From Malania oleifera (lineage: Eukaryota > Streptophyta > Magnoliopsida > Santalales > Ximeniaceae): a stretch of DNA of 64,000 nt. Below, piece after piece: positions 59,029 to 64,000 of this stretch. Both the position numbers and the translations under genes were made by a program. The DNA lies in contig NC_080424.1 of NCBI RefSeq assembly GCF_029873635.1, positions 1,391,501 through 1,455,500 of the forward strand, written 5' to 3'. The notes under the pieces are model-generated. The model saw only the letters and a list, made by a program, of their open reading frames with translations. It did no database searches and was not told the origin of the DNA. Each line of letters opens with the position of its first letter. Within the stretch, counting starts at the first letter, position 1.

Positions 59029-60659
59029 GTTCTTGTTACACTATCCATGGATTTGTTATCATTTCAGTAGAGGAAAATTTTTGGCTATGAATTAGAGATT
59101 CTAGTGCAAGCAAACCAAGATAAGAAAACATTAGGAAAATGTAAAAGAATATGATCAAATTCTGGCACAAAAGATAATATGTGTCTCTAATGATGCAAAA
59201 TAAAAAAAATAAAAAAAAATCTATACAAGTTTCAATGAACAGTAAAATTAAATTTCATGTCACATAAAACTTCTCCACTTTATTTACTTCTATTACAAAC
59301 TCAAGAAAAGAGCACATGAAGAATACTTGCATACATGGCACATACGACTAACCTATACTTGTAGTAATCTAAACACACAATGAGCACTGCCTTACAAGCA
59401 TGTAATAAACAAATGTCAATACACTCAAATTCACTCCTAGCCCATGGATTGAACACAAGGGGCATTACCTCACTTATATATAACTAAACAAATGGCAACT
59501 ACACTTAAATTCACTCCAAACACATGGACAAATCCACCCCATGCCATTTTATACTAGTATTATATCTTTTAACCAATTTTTTGATCTTCCAATCCTTTTA
59601 CTTATATAAATTTCTTTTGGGATGTAAGTTTCTTAAGGGATATTAATTATTTTTTAATCACAATAAAAGCAAAACGTAGCAATATCTACATAAAACCATG
59701 CATGCAGAAGCAGTAATTAGACATAAGCACATGCGCCATGTTAACGTCATATTATAGTATAAGTATGAAGAAATGCACAAAATTAAAAACATGAAAGTTG
59801 GAAACCTACTTCCATAAAATAAAAACTTGTACGTTATATCGTTAGTAGCCTCGAAGGATTTTGTCATCCCACCCATAAAATAGAGCACATGCGTAAGCCA
59901 AGTGGATTGGTAGAAAAAAAAAAAAAACCATTAACATACTATAATTTGTGCGTGTGAGCTCTTTCATGAGGTCTCAACTCTGACCAGCTAGTATTTTGGA
60001 AACAATACAACCCACAGGTATTTCCAATATTCTTATCCACTGTGATAACATCTAGCACGTAAAGCTTGATATGCACCATTATCAGTAATTAGAAACTAAG
60101 AATGTGCCAAAATTTTGGATCTTTCTGCCTTACAAACCCTAGAAATAAATCCAACACAATTGAAAAAGCTATTGCAGCTACCATTCATATTCATAAAATC
60201 TCTAATTAAACTGCCAACAAGAAACATAATATTAGGAATGCAACTGCCATTCATATTTAGTCTCTCCACTTCTATTTCTAAAAATTTGCTTTCAAATTCT
60301 ATTAAAGAAACAAATGCAGAGCCTCAGCTCTGCGACATTCAAGCATCAAACAGCCAAATTGTGCCAAAAAAATCGTAGCGATCCAAAAAATATATATCTA
60401 AGATTAGAAATCGCGATTAAAAATCTGGATTACAAATATCTCACCTACGACTCAAAGCAAATGAGACTCGAACCAACTTTCTCACTAATGAAAAGAAACC
60501 GGGCGAAAAAGCAGAAAACAACAACAAAATCTGATATAAAAAATACAAATATATTATTTATGAATTCAGATTTCAGACATCGCCCACAAATGGGGCAAAT
60601 TAGAAAAAAAGAAATGAGAAATGTGATCAACCGCATAAGAACAGCGAAGGAGAGGGTTT
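59029..60659. other. AT-rich interior of CACTA-like element or host intergenic
   Basis: This continues 55221 once the Cassandra is removed. AT-rich with short direct repeats (tcactcctagcccatgga / tcactccaaacacatgga near 59430-59530). No exon was recognised; the GC-richer end at 60640 merges with the leader of the element starting at 61744. Confidence 0.35.
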
Positions 60660-60917
60660 TTTAAGGACTCAAGTCAGTGTGACTTACCGATGAGTCAGCA
60701 AGAGGAGAACGATGGAGTAGTTAGGGTTTGAAGAACCCTAAAGCTTCGATCACAATAAGGAGACCTGCGAGTCGGCCTGGGGCTGCAAGTCGGCGAGAGG
60801 AAAACGACAAGACTGTGGCGAGAGGGTGTCGCTAGGGAGTGAAGGAAGGAAAGGAGGAGGATATTGGAGGGAAATGAGGGAGATTGACGGAACCCGCATC
60901 GATTTTTCGTTGGGAGA
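60660..60917 (-). other. GC-rich leader of the minus-strand CACTA-like element
   Basis: Read on the minus strand it is a CT-rich, CpG-containing leader (ccctagcgacaccctctcgc) followed by a donor-like catcggtaagtcac near 60690. Position relative to the palindrome array is the same as at 21068-21410. Confidence 0.4.
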
Positions 60918-61744
60918 CTATTAGTGACGAATCTTTTAAACCGTCACTAATAGTGTTAAATAAATTATTTTCATATTTTTTAAATAAAAAACTATTAGTG
61001 ATGGTTTCTTAAACCATCACTAGTTATTAGTGACGAATATACTAAACCTTCACTAATAGTGTTAAATAAATTATTTTTATATTTTTAAAATAAAAAGATT
61101 ATTAGTGACGGTTTAAAAACCGACACTAATAACTTACTATTAATAATGAATCTTCTAAATCATCACTAATAGTGTTAAATAAATTATTTTTATATTTTTT
61201 AAATAAAAAAACTATTAATGACGGTTCTCTAAACCGTCACTAATAACTGACTAATAATGATGAATCTTCAAAACCCTTACTAATAGTGTTAAATAAATTA
61301 TTTTTATATTTTTTAAATAAAAAAAATATTAGTGACGGTTCTCTAAACCATCACTAATAACTGACTATTAGTGACGAATTTTCAAAACCGTCACTAATAG
61401 TGTTAAATAAATTATTTTTATTTATTAATACAATAATAGTAGTAACGGTTATATAATTGTCACTAATAAGTGACTTTTAGTGACGAATTCAATTTGTCAC
61501 TTATACTTCAAGAATCGTCGCTAATATTTTTCCGGAATAATTTCTACGCAAAAAATGATTTCCCACAATAGTTTAAGCAGGAAAACTGGTTTTTAGTAAT
61601 GAATTAGTGACGATTACTAAAATCGTCACTAATGCTTACACTATTAGTAACGGTTTTTAAAAACCGTCACTAATACCTACTTTTAGTTACGAAATTGGAT
61701 CCGTTATTAATATTTTCGTCACTAAAAATAATTTTTTTACAGTG
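60918..61744 (-). mobile_element. CACTA-like 5' end with TAGTGACG palindrome array
   Basis: On the minus strand the terminus is CACTGTAAAAAAATT at 61744, followed by the subterminal array. Between 60918 and 61430 a ~125-bp unit (ttagtgacggttxxxxaaaccgtcactaataactga plus agtgttaaataaattattt) repeats about five times. Two other arrays in the window use the same core palindrome with different spacer units. Confidence 0.7.
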
Positions 61745-62130
61745 CTTTTTAAATTTCTCTCACTTTTCTTTCTCACTGAATCACTTTTGCTCTCTTGGCG
61801 CCCCGCCCCCGTACCCCCCCCCCCCCCCCCCCTTCCCTCTCTTTCTTTTTTCCCTTTCCCTTTCTCTTTCTCTTTCTCTTTGCTTAGGATTCTAGTGTTT
61901 AGGCAAGGGAAAAGAGGTAGAAGAGCTCCCATTGGCCCCTAATTTATTGAAAAAGGGGGGAGAGGGGGGGAAAGCAAGGGGGTGTGGGGAGAGTGGGGGA
62001 AAGCAAGCTTTGGGGACCTACTCCATTTTATGGCTGCAGAAATATTAGGTGGAAAAATTAGCTTGCTACAGGAGGAAAGTTTAGAGGAACTAGGCTAGGT
62101 AGGCTACCTAAAAAGGAAAATTATTTATTT
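61745..62130. other. Low-complexity CT/poly-C and G-rich flank
   Basis: CT-rich sequence with a poly-C run (61815-61832) and CTTTCC-type repeats to 61885, then G-rich ggggagagggg stretches at 61955-62000. No gene is supported; open frames here are low-complexity artefacts. Confidence 0.5.
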
Positions 62131-62149
62131 ATTTTTTTATTATATTATT

Positions 62150-62345
62150 TATTTTTTGAAGGAGGCTTCCCCATGTTGGGCTTTTAATCAGACTCAGACC
62201 CACTATGGGCCTAAAATTCAAAACAAGCCTAGCTGGGCTTTTTAAAATGACACAAACCCACAATGGGCCCAAATTTAGTACATGCCCATCATGAGCCCCA
62301 AAAATACAAAATAAGCGCAAAATGGGCTTCTTATTGGGCTGCAAC
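62150..62345. repeat. Repeated TGGGC/GGGCC-containing segment
   Basis: Four degenerate ~45-bp units around cccacaatgggcccaaa. TGGGC/GCCCA motifs (site II-like) are common in promoters of plant housekeeping genes, but here they look like a short tandem repeat 1.1 kb upstream of the putative gene start. Confidence 0.5.
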
Positions 62346-63197
62346 TAATTAACTTGAATACTTTTCTTTTATGTGTGTATGCGCAAGATTTTGGGAGGCT
62401 AGCTCAATGAAGCTCCAGGGCTGCTGAGGTTTTTTTTTTTTTTTTTTTTCATGTGTTTATCATTTTTTAATTTGTGATTGTATAAATGAAAATTGTATTA
62501 TTGCAACATGGCCTAATGCTTGCATACTTGAACTTGGGCGATGAGAATGAGTGAATTGCAACGAGAGATCATATTTAGGAAAAAACCTTAATTGACACCA
62601 AAATTAAATTGAAAAGAACTAATATTAACCCAAAAAATAAAAAACCATACAAAGGATTTGTTATATAAAGCTCTGATAAAATGATATGTCTATGCTCGGA
62701 GAAGGTTATTGTCTTTTTTCCAAACTTCAGAGGAGGTCAATGTACTTTGCCCAAAGTACAATGAAAGAGAATCGAGGATTAACATGAGAAATAGAGTTCA
62801 AGTAATACAAATAAAGACGGTCAGCTTTTAATTATTTTTTAGTTATGTGTTAGAATTTAATTGTGCATCATAAGAAAGAACTTGATTTTTATTTCTTATT
62901 TGAATATGTGTAACTACTCTTTATACTTATGGTGCTAAAAAAATTGTTTTTTATAATTTTATTTTGTGAATCTAATATTTTTTGTGATGATTTATAATAT
63001 TATTTATTATTCTTATAAAATATATAGATCACTAAGACCCATTTAAAACTTGAAAACTACGGAAAAAAAATAAATAAAAGAATTTACTTTTTCATGCTAG
63101 GCAAGGAGGAAAATAAAATATATAATAAATTAATAAATAAAATTTTAATGACACATAATTAATATTAAAACTTCCTTAGTTTTTAGAGCAAATATAA

Positions 63198-63232
<35 letters not shown>

Positions 63233-63300
63233 AAAAAATATATATCTTGACCCAAACACGCCTAAAAATCTTTTTAATATTTCCAATGCATTGCTCTTAA
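62346..63300. other. AT-rich intergenic sequence
   Basis: AT-rich with a (TA)n run at 63200-63229. No recognisable gene or transposon end. Confidence 0.4.
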
Positions 63301-63309
63301 GGTTTTAAA

Positions 63310-63660
63310 TTGTCGAACGCGCCCAAATCCAACAGGACCGGTTTGTGGACGCATTGCTGATGTAGCAATCAGCGATTGGACGGTGACAAATCCTAGGTGG
63401 AGGGACCGTCACAACGAAATCCTCCCATTGCCACCATGCTTGTTTGTCCGCCAGCGTCGAAGCATGGACGCCGAAACTACACTGCCGCCAAGTCCAAACC
63501 ATTTCACACTTCATACGTACCGACACGGGCCGCCAGCGGTTTTTGACTATGGATCCTCTGACACGGGGAGAGAGATCGAGAGAGAGCATGCGACACAACT
63601 GCCCGCTTGCTTTATCGATCCCGGTGGAAACCAAAGAGGGAAGAATAAGCAGAACGAAGG
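63310..63660 (+). other. Putative first exon / leader of a host gene running off the window
   Basis: A sharp rise in GC and CpG content in this AT-rich region ends at a donor-like gaacgaag|gtatgtttc near 63660, followed by a T-rich, intron-like sequence to the window end. The frame 63383-63676 is open but I do not recognise the product; the block may be mostly untranslated leader (gagagagatcgagagagag is typical of plant leaders). The gene body would lie to the right of 64000. Confidence 0.4.
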
Positions 63661-64000
63661 TATGTTTCCTGTTTAATTCCGAGTATTCAATAATGTCGGT
63701 TGTGAATGTGTTTGTTTGCTCCTAGTAATTTCGATCACAGTCCAGTCTTTTCTTGCGCTGTTAATTAGTTAATTTCTTCTTCTGTGTTATATTGCCCTCG
63801 CAATACTGTTTTTCTTTAATGGTTTCTCGAATGTGGAGTGTGTATTTGAACTAAATTTCTAGTCCACTCAATAGAGTTGCCTTTGAGCATATATTCCTTT
63901 CCTCAATGGAAATTTTTATGTGGAAATTAAGGAGGGGAACAAGTATTGACATATGGGAGCATAGATTGATTTCCCATGAGCCTGTTACTTTTAAGTTCTT

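Noticed and set aside
60918-61744. CRISPR-like array of regularly spaced palindromes
   Set aside because: Plant genomic context, imperfect repeats, repeated rather than unique spacers and a CACTA-type terminus at the end.

Overview
The window looks like intergenic chromatin of a flowering plant, most likely a woody eudicot. It is AT-rich, has GT-AG introns, plant-type Ty3/gypsy chromoviruses with an initiator-methionine tRNA primer site, TRIM elements including two Cassandra copies, CACTA-type DNA transposon ends and a plant CYP72-type P450. Most of the 64 kb is layered transposon sequence. Host genes appear only as remnants or edges: a PP2C-like exon and one unassigned exon near the left end, a decayed CYP72A-like P450 at 14.1-16.7 kb, and a probable gene start running off the right end near 63.4 kb.

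Layout. 0-3.5 kb: host-gene remnants, a LINE endonuclease piece, a 184-bp-arm foldback and a CACTA end. 3.9-7.4 kb: a 3.5-kb LTR (TGTAGACACC-type, no matching target repeat). 7.4-9.2 kb: a minus-strand chromovirus LTR piece and an AT-rich spacer. 9.2-11.5 kb: a ~550-bp tandem array built from a TRIM LTR plus flanking DNA. 11.5-17 kb: AT-rich DNA, a MITE-like element, a duplicated CT-rich segment and the P450 pseudogene. 17-19.6 kb: a second copy of the 7.5-9.2 kb segment, ending at half of a short-LTR (copia-like) element. 20.1-25.8 kb: a CACTA-like end with palindromic TAGTGACG arrays, split by a 3.5-kb solo LTR with target repeat GGCTG.

25.8-35.8 kb: a young Tekay/Del-type Ty3/gypsy element with two ~2.47-kb LTRs about 99.5% identical by eye, target repeat ATGAC, gag, protease, RT, RNase H, integrase and a chromodomain; about three breaks in the coding region. 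35.8-38.5 kb: unclassified DNA and an LTR piece. 38.5-39.8 kb: an inverted copy of the 9-kb segment carrying the intact TRIM (target repeat AGTCA) and the other half-like copia LTR. 39.8-54.1 kb: two degraded minus-strand gypsy elements. One is split by a minus-strand Cassandra TRIM, which is itself split by a 1.67-kb solo LTR; its 5' LTR is split by a 2.66-kb solo LTR. 54.1-61.7 kb: an older CACTA-like element on the minus strand, with a decayed unknown ORF and a palindromic array, hosting a second Cassandra (target repeat ATCAT) that holds another 3.15-kb solo LTR. 61.7-64 kb: low-complexity and AT-rich DNA leading to the putative host gene start.

The elements do not form a pathway. The value of the window is its readable insertion history: at least five nested insertions with recognisable target-site repeats, a TRIM turned into a small tandem array beside its unamplified inverted copy, and several LTR families that each carry their own internal tandem repeats. 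All identities come from reading motifs by eye; no database search was run.
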